Assembly (NCBI GenBank): GCA_001599815.1
Contig: BCIA01000005.1
Location: 1 to 64,000, forward strand
DNA from: Furcasterigmium furcatum
Lineage: Eukaryota > Ascomycota > Sordariomycetes > Glomerellales > Plectosphaerellaceae
Direction of reading: 5' to 3'
DNA length: 64,000 nucleotides
Part shown: positions 1-11,389 of the stretch, piece by piece
Numbering within the stretch: the stretch's first letter is position 1
Layout of the letters: each line of letters begins with the position of its first letter
Position numbers and translations under genes: made by a program
Notes under the pieces: model-generated
What the model saw: only the letters and a program-made list of their open reading frames with translations
Database searches by the model: none
Told to the model about the DNA's origin: nothing

Positions 1-95
1 CCTAACCCTAACCCTAACCCTAACCCTAACCCTAACCCTAACCCTAACCCTAACCCTAACCCTAACCCTAACCCTAACCCTAACCCTAACCCTAA
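1..95. repeat. Telomere repeat array (CCCTAA)n
   Basis: About 16 uninterrupted copies of CCCTAA start at base 1. On this strand that is the 5' end of a chromosome carrying the TTAGGG repeat used by most filamentous fungi. The array stops at base 95 and unique, RIP-like sequence follows at once. The left edge of the window is therefore a true or near-true chromosome end; the assembly probably truncates the array. Confidence 0.98.
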
Positions 96-3000
96 GATTA
101 AGCCGAGCTTCCTATTTAGAATACTAGGCGACTAGTAACTATTACCCGTACCGGCCGGGGACGCCCCTTCCTTATCTTAGTAACTAAAAGGATAGGATCC
201 CTAGCGTAAATCCTCCGGTTAACCTATACGGCCGCTAACTAATAGAGAGTTAGTTAGGGTTATATAGCTGGCGTTCCTTACCGCAGCTATATAGTTATTG
301 TCGGAGGATAATATATCTATATTTAAGCTGGTTTACCCTAGGTTGGTAGTATATATCGCTGATATAAATAATACTAAAGAGGAAATATCGCGTAGGGGAG
401 CGAGGAGGGTTATATAATGGAGTAAAACTAGTAATAGTAAGAGGCGGGATTCTAGTATTTTTTTATTTTTAGGCGGGGCTAGTAGCTTGGAAACTAAGTG
501 AGGCGTCGCTAGGAGTCCTTTTCTCCTATATAGGTAAAAGCCTAATATAGATTACTAATATCTATATTACCCTATAATATTTACTTACCTAACTATATTT
601 ATATAGCCTGCTTAGTGCCGTCCGTCTTATCCGGCCTTATACCTAGCGTCGTATAGAGCTCCGCTGCTTTATCTAGGATACCTACTACTATATACGATAT
701 AGTCTTAACTATAACGCCTAAATACTAATAACGTATACCGACCTTCTTCCGCTAACTACCTTTTCCGTCTTCCTCCCAGCTAGGATAGATCTCCTACGGC
801 ATAAAGCACTTAAAGTAGTAAGAAAACCGCTCTACTTTGCCCTCTCTCCGTAGGAACCTTTCTATTCTCCTACTAGTCTTAATAACTAACTCCTATAGGC
901 CGCCCTTCTTGACCGCGTCTCCGTAACCTATCACCCGATAATCCCCCCCTAGGCGTCTATTCTATCGGTAGAATATATAGCCGGCCTAGAGCTGCTCTTT
1001 AAGTCTTATCTTAAATAGATATCTCTCCCTCTCCTCCTCTATCCTCTTCTCGTAGACTTATCCCCTTATCTACGCGATAGCGAGCTCTCTCTCGCGCACT
1101 ATAGCCTCTACCTTATCTTTAGCCTCTATATCGCCCTTAAGTAGCGCCGTCTCTACCTAGCATATATTATACTCCTCTTCTCCCGTCTCGTAGCGATCTT
1201 GGTTTTATCGGCTATCTATTAATAAGTTAAGGACTACCCGCCTATATATAGACCCGCCGATATAGTCCTCTCGGCCTAGCCCTGCCTATATTCTTAACTT
1301 CTACCTAGCCCTTCCGTATTATAGTATGATAGCTTTACTAGGTTTACTATTACGGCCGGCCCTCCTACTCTACTACGTATAGTCTGCTATCTCGTACGGT
1401 ATTCCTATATATATAACGACCCTAATATCGGGAACGTTAATACCTAGACCTAGTATATTCGTCGCGACGATAACCTGACCCTCGCTAAATACGTCCCGCC
1501 TAAGCCTACTACTCTAGGCATATAGTCTTTCCGCCTTTCCGTCTTATATATCTACCTCTCTATAATACGCGTTATAGCCTAGATAGGAGGCTATTTCTTT
1601 TATCGCCTTAACGGTCTAGTAATAGATAACTATCTTCGCCGGCTATAGGTGCTCCTCTAGCTTAGACTAAAGGACTTCCTAGATTATAGCGGCTATTCCC
1701 TTATCGATCTTAGAAATATTATGGCTGATGTCTCGGACGCTATAGACTATGTTCTTCCGTGTTGTTAGCGCCCGTATTATATAGATATCGGCTTTTTGTG
1801 CGTTAATAAGATTGAAGAATATATCCTCTCGGCTGGGCGGTAGTATAGCCGTAAGGTATACTATCTATATGCCGATCAGGCCTAGCTAGCCTAGCTCCCT
1901 TAATTGTGGCCGGAAGGCCTTAGAACCCTCTAAGATGGTATAGTACTTGTCTACTACGATCCGGTCTAGCTATGCTATAACTTATAGCCCTTTGAGATAA
2001 TTCTGGAAACGCTTTGTTATCGCCGACTCTAGCGTTACGAATATAATAGATACCTAGCCTGGCGGTTAGTCGCTCCTCTACTCGGCGTATAAGATGCTTA
2101 ACGCCTTATACCGATCTACTATATCCCCCTATAGCGATATTAGTGGTATGATAACGATGGTGATACCGCCCGGGCAGCTAGACGCTGGGAGTATAAAGTA
2201 TAGGCTTTTACCGCCGCTGGTCCCTATAACGATTATGAGCGGGCTTTTATTATTTATTACGGCCTTAACCGCCCGCCGTTATACGCCTTAGAACCTAGCC
2301 TTATCCCTATATAGCCGGCGTATCTCCCGTTTAATATTTACGCTACTTAGCGTCTTCTATCGGTATGCCTATAGACGCCTTATCGCCTCGTAGTGGAGTA
2401 ATGGGCTTTTCCGCTTATGGCCCGGTCGGAGATACTTATTAAATCTATATATCGCCGAGGGAAAGCCTATTAGACGGTGCTACTCCTCGCTGATCTACCG
2501 GAAGTTTACGCGCCGCTCGTTCGTCTTAAAGGCTCCTTTTATTACTAGGCGACCGTAGATTAGGCCTACTACCTATGAGCTATACCCTACCTATAGATCC
2601 TACGGGCTATTGTCCTCTTTATTGCTGTCGCTATTCTCCGAGTTAAACTTATTAAGCAGGGTGCTATGTGCCGTGTTTAGGTCCCGGAAATATCGCCGCC
2701 TAAGCGCGATAGAAATATACCTTTAGCTGCTAATATTAATCTTCTTTTTATACCCGGCGAGGCTTATCCTCTCTAGGATCTAAGCTATCCTCGCGGGCGT
2801 CTAGTACGGACCTACTCCGAGCCGGGGCCTTTTAGTAACCGTAACGTCTCTACCCTTTTTGGCGTTTATCCCCGGCTGCTTCTCCGTCTCCTTTGGTATA
2901 CCCTATAAGGTCGCCGGGAAGCTCTCTACGCCCTAGACGTTCGCCTATACGTCCTCCTAGAATGGTAGTACTAGCTATAGGAAGTAGACGATGATGGTCG

Positions 3001-5540
3001 TAACCTCTCTAGGTAGGAACTAATAGATAACCTTAAGCCTCTCCGTCCGGGAAAACCCTTTATGGTAGCCGAAGATAAGTATTAGTAACCCTCCCCTATT
3101 AAATAGTATATTCCGGATCCCGCTGTTTACTATGTTTTGGTGGCGTAGCGTAAGTAGTTCCGGCGTATAGGCTGCCTAGCCTCCGCTCTTATAGACTAGT
3201 GCCTAGTCTTCCTCTAGCTTTTTATTAACTAATATCTCATATTAGTATGCTTGTTTTAGGCTAATTAGAGGCCTACTACCCTCGCCGCTGGGCTTAAACT
3301 AGTCGGCCCTTAGCGCTAGGTTCTCTTATATCTTACGGAATAGCTAGCCTTTACTCTTCCCTCCGTCGTAGCGAAATAGGGTATCTATAAGCGCGACGCC
3401 GACCGTTACGTCGGCGGCGTTATTGGTAATCTCGTCCTATGGGATCGGTAGTAAGCCTAGCTCGGCCGGTAACTACTTATTATAGTCCTTACAGAGGAGT
3501 AGGTCTCTATAGAGGAGAGTCTCGGCCCGCTTTAGCGAGCTCTGGAGTATACCCTAGATATCTAAGACGCTAACCCTTATACCCTTAAATACGACCTCCT
3601 CCTTGTCCTAGCTAATAGACCCCTACGCCGGCGTATTATTCTATGCCGCTATGCTAAAGTTCCTTAGCCGGAATATGAACTGTATCGGCCTTGTTATGGC
3701 TGCCGGTCCGACTATAAACCGCCGCGTTATATTAGATATTAGGTTGAAGTGGCTTAGGCTGTCCTCCTTGGCCTCTTCGCGGTTTTGGCCCTATATAACC
3801 CTCTCGGCTATTGATTTAGCGCGCTTATCGACTACCGCCTTAACTATTAAGAGCCGCGAGACGGCCACGATGGCCGATAGCTTAGGGGTAAAAGTACTAA
3901 AACTCTCCTATCCGTAGTCCTCCCGTACGCTTAGTACTATTAGGAAGCTAACTAGGATGCTTTTATACTTTATATCTTTACTTTTATAGTTAAGGATAGA
4001 AATTACTATCTTAAGGACGGACGACTTTAGTGCCGTAAGTAAGGCTACCGTGGCGGGCGCCTCTAGGTCGTAACCGGTAGACTTCTAGGCGTTAAATATG
4101 GCGTCTATATTATCTATTATCTTATCGTAGGCGGTCCTCTGCCTAGAGCTAAGCTTAAATAGCGGCCGGTCTACTTTAGCGAGATAGAGCGCTTATACTA
4201 CGTATAATAGAAGCTGCCGACTTATGTTAAGGTATTTCTTTAGCGTAGCTTATTTATAGCGGAAGTAGAACGGGGTTAAGCGCTCCTTATCTATCTCTTT
4301 CCGGTTTACCTTAAATAAGGCGTTTTAGGATATAGTTTCCGCTATTAATATAGCCGTCGCCCGCTTTACTAGCCGGCTAAACGCGGCGTGGATATACTAG
4401 AGAGCCTTATTATTATTCTCGTTTAGGTCGTCGGTTATATTATAGATTAGGGACTAAAGGAAATCCTTCTTCTCGGCGAAGTCTTACAGGTAGGCGGCGG
4501 CCCCTAGTTATCGGAGCTATAGGTTTAGTACGGCCAGGTTGTCCTCTTCCTCTATTATATCCGCCTCTTTCTTACGGATCTTAAGCCCTTTTGCTTAGAA
4601 CTTAGCTATGGCCTCCTGAAGATCCGGCTTAATTATGGCCTATTTATCCTCGCTGTATACCTCGAAATATTCGCTTTGGATTCCGGACTTAAATAGTCGC
4701 TAGAAGAAGATATCCCGCCTTTATAGTCCGCTGTTATCCTTTACCGCTATATAAGCCTTAGAAAGCCTACCTGCTTTTAAATTAGGTTTCTACCTATATT
4801 CTAATCGAAGGTGCTCTTAAATTCTCTTTTTATTAGACCCTACGAATAGGTACCTATACTAGTAGATATAGCGGTAACTATTAGTCCTTAGAGTTCTAAG
4901 TATTTTAATTAGCTTTTAGTCCTCTCTAGGTAGCGGTATCTCGCCCGCTTAATACTTGCCGTTTAGTATATTAAGCTTAGCCGCCTAGTCCTAGATACGC
5001 CTAATTTTAGTAGCGTCTAGCTTATAAGGGTTATTCTAGAGGTAAGTATATATCTATAATCGGAAGAGTAGCGTCTTATATATTAGGTAGCTAAGAAGTT
5101 AAAAATCGGGTATAAGCTAGAGGTATTTTATATTAGCGATATAAGTCGAATAGAATACTAAGTCTAAAACTTAGGTGAGTTTTTACTCTCTTATTCTTAC
5201 TATACCCTACCCCCTTTTATCGCTATCGATATTATCCTTATCTAACCCCTAATATTAATAGCACCCTTATTAGCCCCTATCGTTATTATCTATGCTCAGG
5301 CCCGATAATATCGGAATTTAACGCCCTGGAATATTATATATTTACCGCCTCTAGACTCTGTCTACGTACTATTAAACTACTTAATTAGTTTTCCTTATAT
5401 CTTATTACCCTAAATCTTAGTTTTTATCGCCCTCTCACCTCTACTAGCCGAGAATTTAGAGGGTTTCCGAAATTACTGGTAGCCCTCTAAGGAATTACCG
5501 GTAGCACCTATATCCTACTAGTGTTATCTAATTTCCTATA
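96..5540. other. RIP-mutated subtelomeric tract
   Basis: CpA and TpG dinucleotides are almost absent over long stretches (for example none in 121-240), while TpA is abundant. This is the expected footprint of repeat-induced point mutation, which converts CpA to TpA on either strand of duplicated DNA. The tract ends fairly sharply near 5540, after which CA and TG return to normal frequency. Most of it is a decayed helicase gene listed separately. Bases 96 to about 480 and about 5180-5540 show no coding signal I can identify. Confidence 0.88.
480..5180 (-). pseudogene. Telomere-linked RecQ-type helicase, inactivated by RIP
   Basis: Reading the minus strand recovers superfamily 2 helicase motifs in the right order. 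A Walker A motif (G-T-S-G-G-K-S) lies at 2204-2224, followed by a hydrophobic motif Ia. The motif II position at 1940-1951 reads D-K-Y-Y where RecQ-like helicases have D-E-x-H. A motif V/VI stretch with V-A-T-N and G-L-G-I-N-V-P-D lies around 1390-1480. Upstream (about 4300-4600) the same strand keeps a long frame broken almost only by TAA and TAG, each one C-to-T change from CAA or CAG. C-terminal coding can be followed down to about 480. A length near 1,550 codons and a position next to the telomere fit the telomere-linked helicases of many fungi. The gene reads toward the telomere. Both ends are approximate and it cannot encode a protein. Confidence 0.85.
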
Positions 5541-6113
5541 TAACTACTAGTAAGTGATTCCTTGTGGAATGGCCGCCCATTTTGGCAGGCACTCGGACAG
5601 TGGTTCTCACCAAGTCGTAGCTTAACCGCCTTCCTAAACGGTCTCGGCCTCACCGCCTTCCGGATTGACTGCCAGCAGTTCCCTCCCATACCACACCACT
5701 TACCCAATCCGTCCAGGTCCTCAAACTTGTCCAATTCTCACCGCTTTCCCGATTGAATCAGATCCCTGAACTCGGCCCTGAGTGACAGTTCATCCTCCGT
5801 TTCGCTTTGAACAGACGGAATTACCGTTCGACCTCCGTATTTCTGCTTTTCATGCTTTCTACATTCCTGCTTCCCCTGCATGATGCCTTCCCCTTACGTG
5901 TGGCGAGGCGTTAGTCCCATATTGGGGCCTTCCCAAGTTTCCAGGGTCAATCATGTCTGCTGCCTCCCACCGGCCGGGGACGTCGCCTTGAGGACTCCAG
6001 TCTTCCTTCTGTGTAACAACCCTCCATATGTCTGTCCTCCTCACTCATCCTCCCAGCTTTCTACCTGTTCCTGCCTTCAGCTCTATACAGCTTGACCGCC
6101 TCACGTCTTCACA
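5541..6113. promoter_or_regulatory. Upstream region of the recombinase gene
   Basis: Sequence of ordinary composition (CA and TG present) between the RIP tract and the first ATG of the DUF3435 gene. The short open frames here overlap on both strands and show no recognisable protein features. Pyrimidine-rich stretches occur just before the start. If the recombinase belongs to a mobile element, its left terminus should lie here or within the last few tens of bases of the RIP tract. I could not identify a terminal inverted repeat. Confidence 0.4.
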
Positions 6114-8754
6114 ATGCCTCCCGCTTCAAGGCTTCCGAGAAGGGCTATGCAGCGGCGAAACGTACAACGCAACAGAGCTTTACGACAAACTGCAACAGAG
6201 TCACTATCCCGGGCCAATCCCGACCGTGAAGATGACAACAACCGGCTGCTCGCCTCCATGTCCGACGACAAGACTGATTACGACGGAGAATATGCCGATA
6301 CCCTCGGCCAGAAGTCACGAGCAGCCCGTGGAAATGGCATCGACAAGCCGTCACCGGATCTAGCGTCCTCACTTGGACTACCAACTTACGAAGGCGACGG
6401 CTCGGATTCGGCCTCTGATTCAAGCAGTGATTCAGATTCTGATGATGAGAGTGTTGCTGATTCTGGATACTGCTCTGCTGAAGAGAACCCTGACCAGGTA
6501 GCGGATTACTATCACGATCTCATCGCCCAGTACGAAGAAGAAGGCCCGGTCATGGCAAATCACAGTGAGAACACCAAAAAGATGACGCGTCCGGAGGAGG
6601 ATCGGTGGAATCAGTATGTTTTCCTCGCGTTTATTGACTGCGTATTCAATGGCAATAACTTGTACCGCAGGTTTTGCCAAGTTGCCAAGCTAGATCGAGA
6701 AGAATCCATGAAAGCGTGCAAGGCATCCATCTTCAAAGGCTATTTGGACTGGAGGGTGAAAAATTCCAGAATCAAGAAGTTGTCATCCATCATGACTTAC
6801 TGGAATGTTCTCAGTATGGTCTACGCTCAACAGACTAGTTGTTTCATGTCGGGTGACGTCTTGTATGATATCGGCAATGTTCTTCCTCCCATCTACCGTC
6901 AGTACGCTTTCATATGCTAACATGGCTGTAGTGGATGCATGAAAAACTCGCACCCAAGTATGGTTTGGATACGTCCAAGAAGGCCAAGTCCGGGCTCTAT
7001 GTTGAGGACTTGGACTTGATTCTTCACCATCACTATGTTCTTGACGAAGAGATATATGCTCACGAGAGACTGCGTGTGCAGCTTGCACTGATTCTCATCG
7101 TAGCTGGTGCCTCTGCCACGAGACCAGATGCACTCATCGGCAACGTTCTGTACAAGCACATTGAGTTCCAGCTGTTTCCTCCTGCTGATGAAGGAGGTCG
7201 CCCGCGCCTCGGACTGGAGTGGAACTTGGTACACATCAAGAGGTCGGCCGGCGTGTCAGAGAAGAAGATCTTCGGCTTTCACGAAGAGGATACATTGTTG
7301 CATGATCCAGTGCTCCATACTTTATCTCTGGCGTTCGCCGATGGCGCATTCCTTAACGAGTTTTCTGATCCCCAACAAATTTACGACCTGGTCGTTCCTC
7401 CGGCATCAGACCGACTACGTCTGTTGTGGAAGGAGGAATGGGCCGACCGACCGATTTTCCGCGACATTGAGGACCTCCAGGTGTCTCTTGACAAGGCCCT
7501 CAAGTACTCCAAAACCCGAGAGCACTTGTTTCGGCTCGGTAGAGCGCTAGGGTATGCGAAGAAACTTGAGTTCTACGACCTCCGTCGTGGATCCGGCAAG
7601 AAACTGAACGGTAAGCATAAGACGTAGATTCGTTGGGATGTTGCTAACATGGTGCAGAGGCACTCACCCCAGAGGAGAGGAACAAGACTATGGGGCACCG
7701 GCTAGGGGATTCATCCACTTATGTGCGATATTACATGAGCGATTTCATCGGCGCCGATACTCAGTCTATCGTCTTTGGAAGCGACCTACAAACCGCCCTG
7801 ATCCATCTCATGGGCCGGCTTCGGCGGCACGGCGATGCTCCGACAAAACTCACCGACAAGCAGAAGAAGCTTTCTGTCGACAACAATCCAAAGCTTGTCC
7901 GGTGCCTCAATAAACGAGCTATGGCGATGCAAAAGTTCAAGCAGCAAGGCTTCCGCTCTTACCAAGCTGCGAAAGACACCAAGGCGGGAAAGCGATACAA
8001 CCGATACCGAAAGAAGGCCGAGAGCCTACGAAAGACTCTGACAGCGCGCAAGCTTGAGAAGGCCATCCAAGAATTCCACGATACAGTTCATGTCGAAGAA
8101 ATTGACCGACAGTTGCAGGGAGTCAAGCCAGAGGCCGAGGTGTTGGCCCCAGCAACAATCAAATACGAACTTCAAGAGAGAGCTGACGTGGCACGGCTGT
8201 TCTCTCAAGCTGCGAACGTCAAGAGCCGAGATGATCTCCATCAGCTGAGGTCGAAGCTCATCTTAGGGCTTTCTCGACTCTGCAATCGACGTGAGAGTCC
8301 GTGCCGCCGTCAGGCACGCCGTGCCTCTCCAAAGTCCACTTCGCAGACCAAGACGGCGTCTGCCACACCACCCAATCGTCCTTTGCAGGTCGAGTCACAG
8401 GCTAGCGAAGTTCAGCACAGGTCCTTGGGGAAAAGAAGCTTGGAAAATGTACATGAAGACCCCCGGACGTTGACGGGGGCTAAAAGACCACGTCGCACCG
8501 AAGACATCTCGATATGTGCTTTCTGCAAGTGGGTAGATGTTGAAGTCGGAGAAACTCAACGAGAGAAGACATGGCGGATCGACAGCCTAGCGACGCATAT
8601 TCGGAGTCAACACGTTCGACATATGAGGGAGCCCTTCTCATGTCCTTACAGGGGTGACGGTTGTGACACGATCCTTGGGAACGCGGAACACTTCGCTAGT
8701 CACATGGAACGAGGGCATGGGCTCAAGTTGTCAGCCTCAACCATCTTGGGGTAG
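6114..8754 (+). CDS. DUF3435 tyrosine recombinase (Starship captain-like), C2H2 tail
   Basis: Three exons are inferred: 6114-6878, 6932-7610 and 7658-8754, giving about 846 residues. Intron 1 (53 nt) has a GTTCTT donor, a GCTAAC branch and CTGTAG; intron 2 (47 nt) has GTAAGC, CTAAC and CAG. Both joins restore the DUF3435 alignment in frame. The N-terminus is Ser/Asp-rich. The recombinase core follows with S-A-T-R-P-D-A-L, then H-I-K-R, then Y-D-L-R-R-G, then M-G-H and Y-V-R-Y-Y-M-S-D-F, which supply the Arg, Lys, His and Tyr residues of a tyrosine recombinase. A basic helical stretch and two C2H2-like zinc fingers (C-A-F-C and C-P-Y families) end the protein. DUF3435 proteins include the captains that mobilise Starship giant transposons, but not every member is a captain. 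The gene reads inward from the telomere and shows no stop or RIP damage, so it may be active. Confidence 0.88.
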
Positions 8755-8889
8755 AACGGCGTGTAGTAGGATTTTCTTTTTAATTTTAATGATTTGTGCC
8801 GTCTGAAATGACCTGCCTCACTGGATGATATTAAATTCTCGAGCCCGCGGGCGACCTTGAAGCGGACGTGGCGACCATTGTCATCAAGG

Positions 8890-9066
8890 GCTATATGGAT
8901 CCCCTTGATGGCCCGTCTGGACGACCGCGTCGGACAATGAGACATACGCGGCGATGCAGTCGTCGACAGGCATGCGCAAAGCGGCCGAGCATGACGGCGA
9001 TGAGGCCGCCGATGCTGGTGCCGACGATCATGTCGAAGTAGCCAAAGTCCTGGATCAGGTACTAGT
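8890..9066 (-). pseudogene. Patatin-like phospholipase fragment
   Basis: Minus-strand translation gives D-F-G-Y-F-D-M-I-V followed by G-T-S-I-G-G-L, the nucleophile elbow (GxSxG) of patatin-like phospholipases. After a one-base frameshift, D-D-C-I-A-A-Y-V-S-L follows, which is also typical of the family. A TAG lies directly upstream in the same frame and no further patatin sequence surrounds it, so only about 55 codons remain. In fungi patatin domains often form the N-terminus of NB-ARC/TPR receptors. The neighbouring TPR relic may come from such a gene, although the two fragments are not in the usual order. Confidence 0.7.
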
Positions 9067-9212
9067 TTCTGGGAGCCTGATACGAGGGAAAAGGGGCAGC
9101 GACAGATTGGCTGACATTCTGATGGGCCAAGAACTGGGACCTAAACCCAACGTTGATTCCGGGTTCCAGACATCAACTCAGCTACATACTGTACAGTAGA
9201 CACTTGCAAAAT

Positions 9213-9518
9213 TCAAGGGCCAGAAACAAACTGTTGTTTGTTTTGAGCACGGACCAGAACGTTTTCCGACACAGGTCTCGATGGGTGAGCAGACGCCATG
9301 ATCTGCGATTTGATGACCACAACATGCTCCAGCAGCGCGACGCCCTCCTCGACCTGGCCGTTGGCTTCATACGCGATAGCGAGTTCGTGTTGCGATGCCA
9401 GTCGATCCGGGTGATTCTCCGCCAGCGTCGTCTCTCCCACCTTGACCACATGCGCCAGCAGCGCCACGGCCTCCTCGATCTGGCCGTTGGCTTCATACGC
9501 GATGGCGACTCGGGTCAT
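9213..9518 (-). pseudogene. TPR (kinesin-light-chain type) fragment
   Basis: The minus-strand frame carries two 42-residue tetratricopeptide units. They share the pattern L-A-I-A-Y-E-A-N-G-Q, E-E-x-V-A-L-L-x-H-V-V and E-N-H-P-D-R-L, typical of TPR_10/TPR_12 repeats at the C-terminus of fungal NB-ARC receptors. No nucleotide-binding domain lies upstream, and the open frame ends shortly after the second repeat. It is best read as the broken tail of a lost receptor gene. Confidence 0.7.
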
Positions 9519-9698
9519 CGTCGAATCAGGGTCTCATGAAAAAGAGGAAAGGAGTTTTGTTCAATTTTGCTCATAACTATTTAGTACGTAGCAGAGAAAT
9601 ATCTAAACTCACGATCTAACTAAAACATGCCTCAAGAAGGCTATACGAACCACTAACGTTACGCATCATCACGGAGAACGACTCATGAGTGCCGACTG

Positions 9699-10703
9699 TC
9701 AACGCGCACTAGTGCCGCCCTGGTGAAGAGACCGGGACTTCTGAAGTAGTCGCTGAACTTCTTTAGCGATGCTTGGATCGAGTGGCCCATCAGGGAGAAG
9801 CATAGCTTCGAGATCTCGGGTATCAGAAGGCGTCGGCTTCTGCAGACAAAAGACCCAGTCAAGTATCGGATTTATCCCTGGGTCTGTCTCGTACGTACTC
9901 CGGCATCGGGGTAGTGGTACCCTATACTGCTGCTTCCAGGGCATTGTGTGGTCCTTGATGATCATAGACCGAGGCTTTCCGGCTCCCCCATTATAGTATA
10001 ATACAGCTGTTCTTAGATCTGTTCCATCTTGCCGGAACAGGGTGTCGAAGCTTGTTATTTTGCTATGATCGTCGTCGTTCCAAGCCTCCCAAATGTTCAA
10101 TGTGATGTTTTCGACGGCAAATTCGGCCGTTGTTTTGTTGAAAGCTTTTGGCGCTCGAAGACAATCCAATAGCTTTGGTCCTTTAAAGAAAAGCTCCCCC
10201 GTAAAATCCATAGACACAAGGGCGAGATTCATCTGGGATTCGTCACCGTTGAAAAACTTGATCAAATCATGACCCAAAAGGACCGGGTTGGCACCCAGTC
10301 TGGCCGCCTCCTTCAGCCACCTATGGTTCTTAAAGATGAGGTTAAAGAGGTGCTGGGCTCGCGTTCTCATTTCGAGGCTATTTGCTGTACAAAGGTGCTG
10401 GTTGCTTACTTCTGTTGGTTCATGGGTGCCAACGAACCTTATAACTAATATATACATACACAAGGTCTTTAACCCAAAACTGGGCTTTTTCTGCAGTCCA
10501 TGTTGTAGGTCTAAGGCTGCTCTCACCCTCAATACATTCGCGGGTTGATTCTCACCTGCTGACCGCCAAAAGCCCAATTCGAGGCCTGCTGTAGACTTAA
10601 GCAGGAGATCAAACCCCAGTCTGGGAATCACGGGGTGGCAAACATTTAGATGTCCGAAGACGGCTCTGCCAGGATCTGCCTCTTCGTCAACAAAGGGCCG
10701 GTG
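9699..10703 (-). CDS. Hypothetical protein, 5' end unresolved
   Basis: An open frame of about 334 codons with coding-like composition. No ATG opens it: the frame runs from after a TAG at 10704-10706, next to a possible splice acceptor (TGTAG), so a 5' exon is probably missing from this model. A stretch near 10435-10480 is AT-rich and contains GTATGT and later AG, and may be an unremoved intron. The middle is mixed alpha/beta in character with W- and D-rich segments; the C-terminus is charged. I do not recognise the family. Its neighbours are receptor relics on one side and a small membrane protein on the other, which says little about its role. Confidence 0.5.
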   Translation of the reverse strand, partial: HRPFVDEEADPGRAVFGHLNVCHPVIPRLGFDLLLKSTAGLELGFWRSAGENQPANVLRVRAALDLQHGLQKKPSFGLKTLCMYILVIRFVGTHEPTEVSNQHLCTANSLEMRTRAQHLFNLIFKNHRWLKEAARLGANPVLLGHDLIKFFNGDESQMNLALVSMDFTGELFFKGPKLLDCLRAPKAFNKTTAEFAVENITLNIWEAWNDDDHSKITSFDTLFRQDGTDLRTAVLYYNGGAGKPRSMIIKDHTMPWKQQYRVPLPRCRSTYETDPGINPILDWVFCLQKPTPSDTRDLEAMLLPDGPLDPSIAKEVQRLLQKSRSLHQGGTSAR

Positions 10704-11389
10704 CTACAGTACATGTTCCTAACCTTCTAAAGTTTCCGCTTCCGAAACCCAGCGGTATTTATTGGTAGTTATGTAGCCTAACCGAGAATTACGCCGCGAA
10801 CTTACGATTCTCTTACTAGGCGGCGATGAATCGACGGTATATTTCTATTAACGTTGTTATGCGCTGTTCGCGGGTGGTAACTCGGGCAAGGAGCTTACCA
10901 ACGGCGCTGCGTTGTATCAGTAATGTGTGAAGTTCGAGGACATTCTGGAGGCATACGCTCGTTTGATGGCTCGGGCTCTGACGCGTGAGGCCATAAGACT
11001 GTAAAACGCTAAGACCTTGTATTTTCGTCTGACCCCGATTCTACGTCGCTCGTAAAATGGCCTCGGCATGTTCGCTGGGCGTCCTTGAGCGCCTGAGGCT
11101 ATGAAGATCACACACTCGTCCATCGCGACGTCATTTGTACATAGCACCTAGGCTTTCAGCAATGAAGACTCGGAACAGACACTAAGCAGCTTAAGTACAT
11201 AGCACTAGCTTACTACACTGCATGTACCTCCTGCAGATCTAGTCATGAATCTTGACAAACTCCCCTCTGTCCTCCCGCCGTGGGCTCCAAAAAGCGCCGC
11301 CGTCGGTCAACCTACCCGCGACAGGCTAGCAGGCGTTCTCACAGTTGAAGCTGCGAGCCTTGTGTAATGCTGACATCTTGGAAGCGCAT
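10704..11389. other. Gene-poor stretch with a possible transposase scrap
   Basis: Bases 10733-10870 are TA-rich and look mildly RIP-affected. A 76-codon minus-strand frame at 10917-11147 contains D-V-A-M-D-E-C-V-I, which resembles a motif of piggyBac/DDE-type fungal transposases, but the rest of the alignment is lost. I treat it as a weak relic at most. Nothing else supportable is seen. Confidence 0.3.

Noticed and set aside
2094..2291. Plus-strand 65-codon open frame in the RIP tract
   Set aside because: It overlaps the Walker A region of the minus-strand helicase and is only a shadow of its antisense strand.
3651..3917. Plus-strand 88-codon open frame in the RIP tract
   Set aside because: Opposite strand of the decayed helicase gene; no protein features of its own.
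6898..6931. A 34-nt intron with GTCAGT donor in the recombinase gene
   Set aside because: Too short, and it puts exon 2 out of frame; the 53-nt intron from 6879 fits both phase and family alignment.
10917..11147. Possible piggyBac/DDE transposase
   Set aside because: Only D-V-A-M-D-E-C-V-I resembles the family; the remainder does not align, so no mobile element is called.
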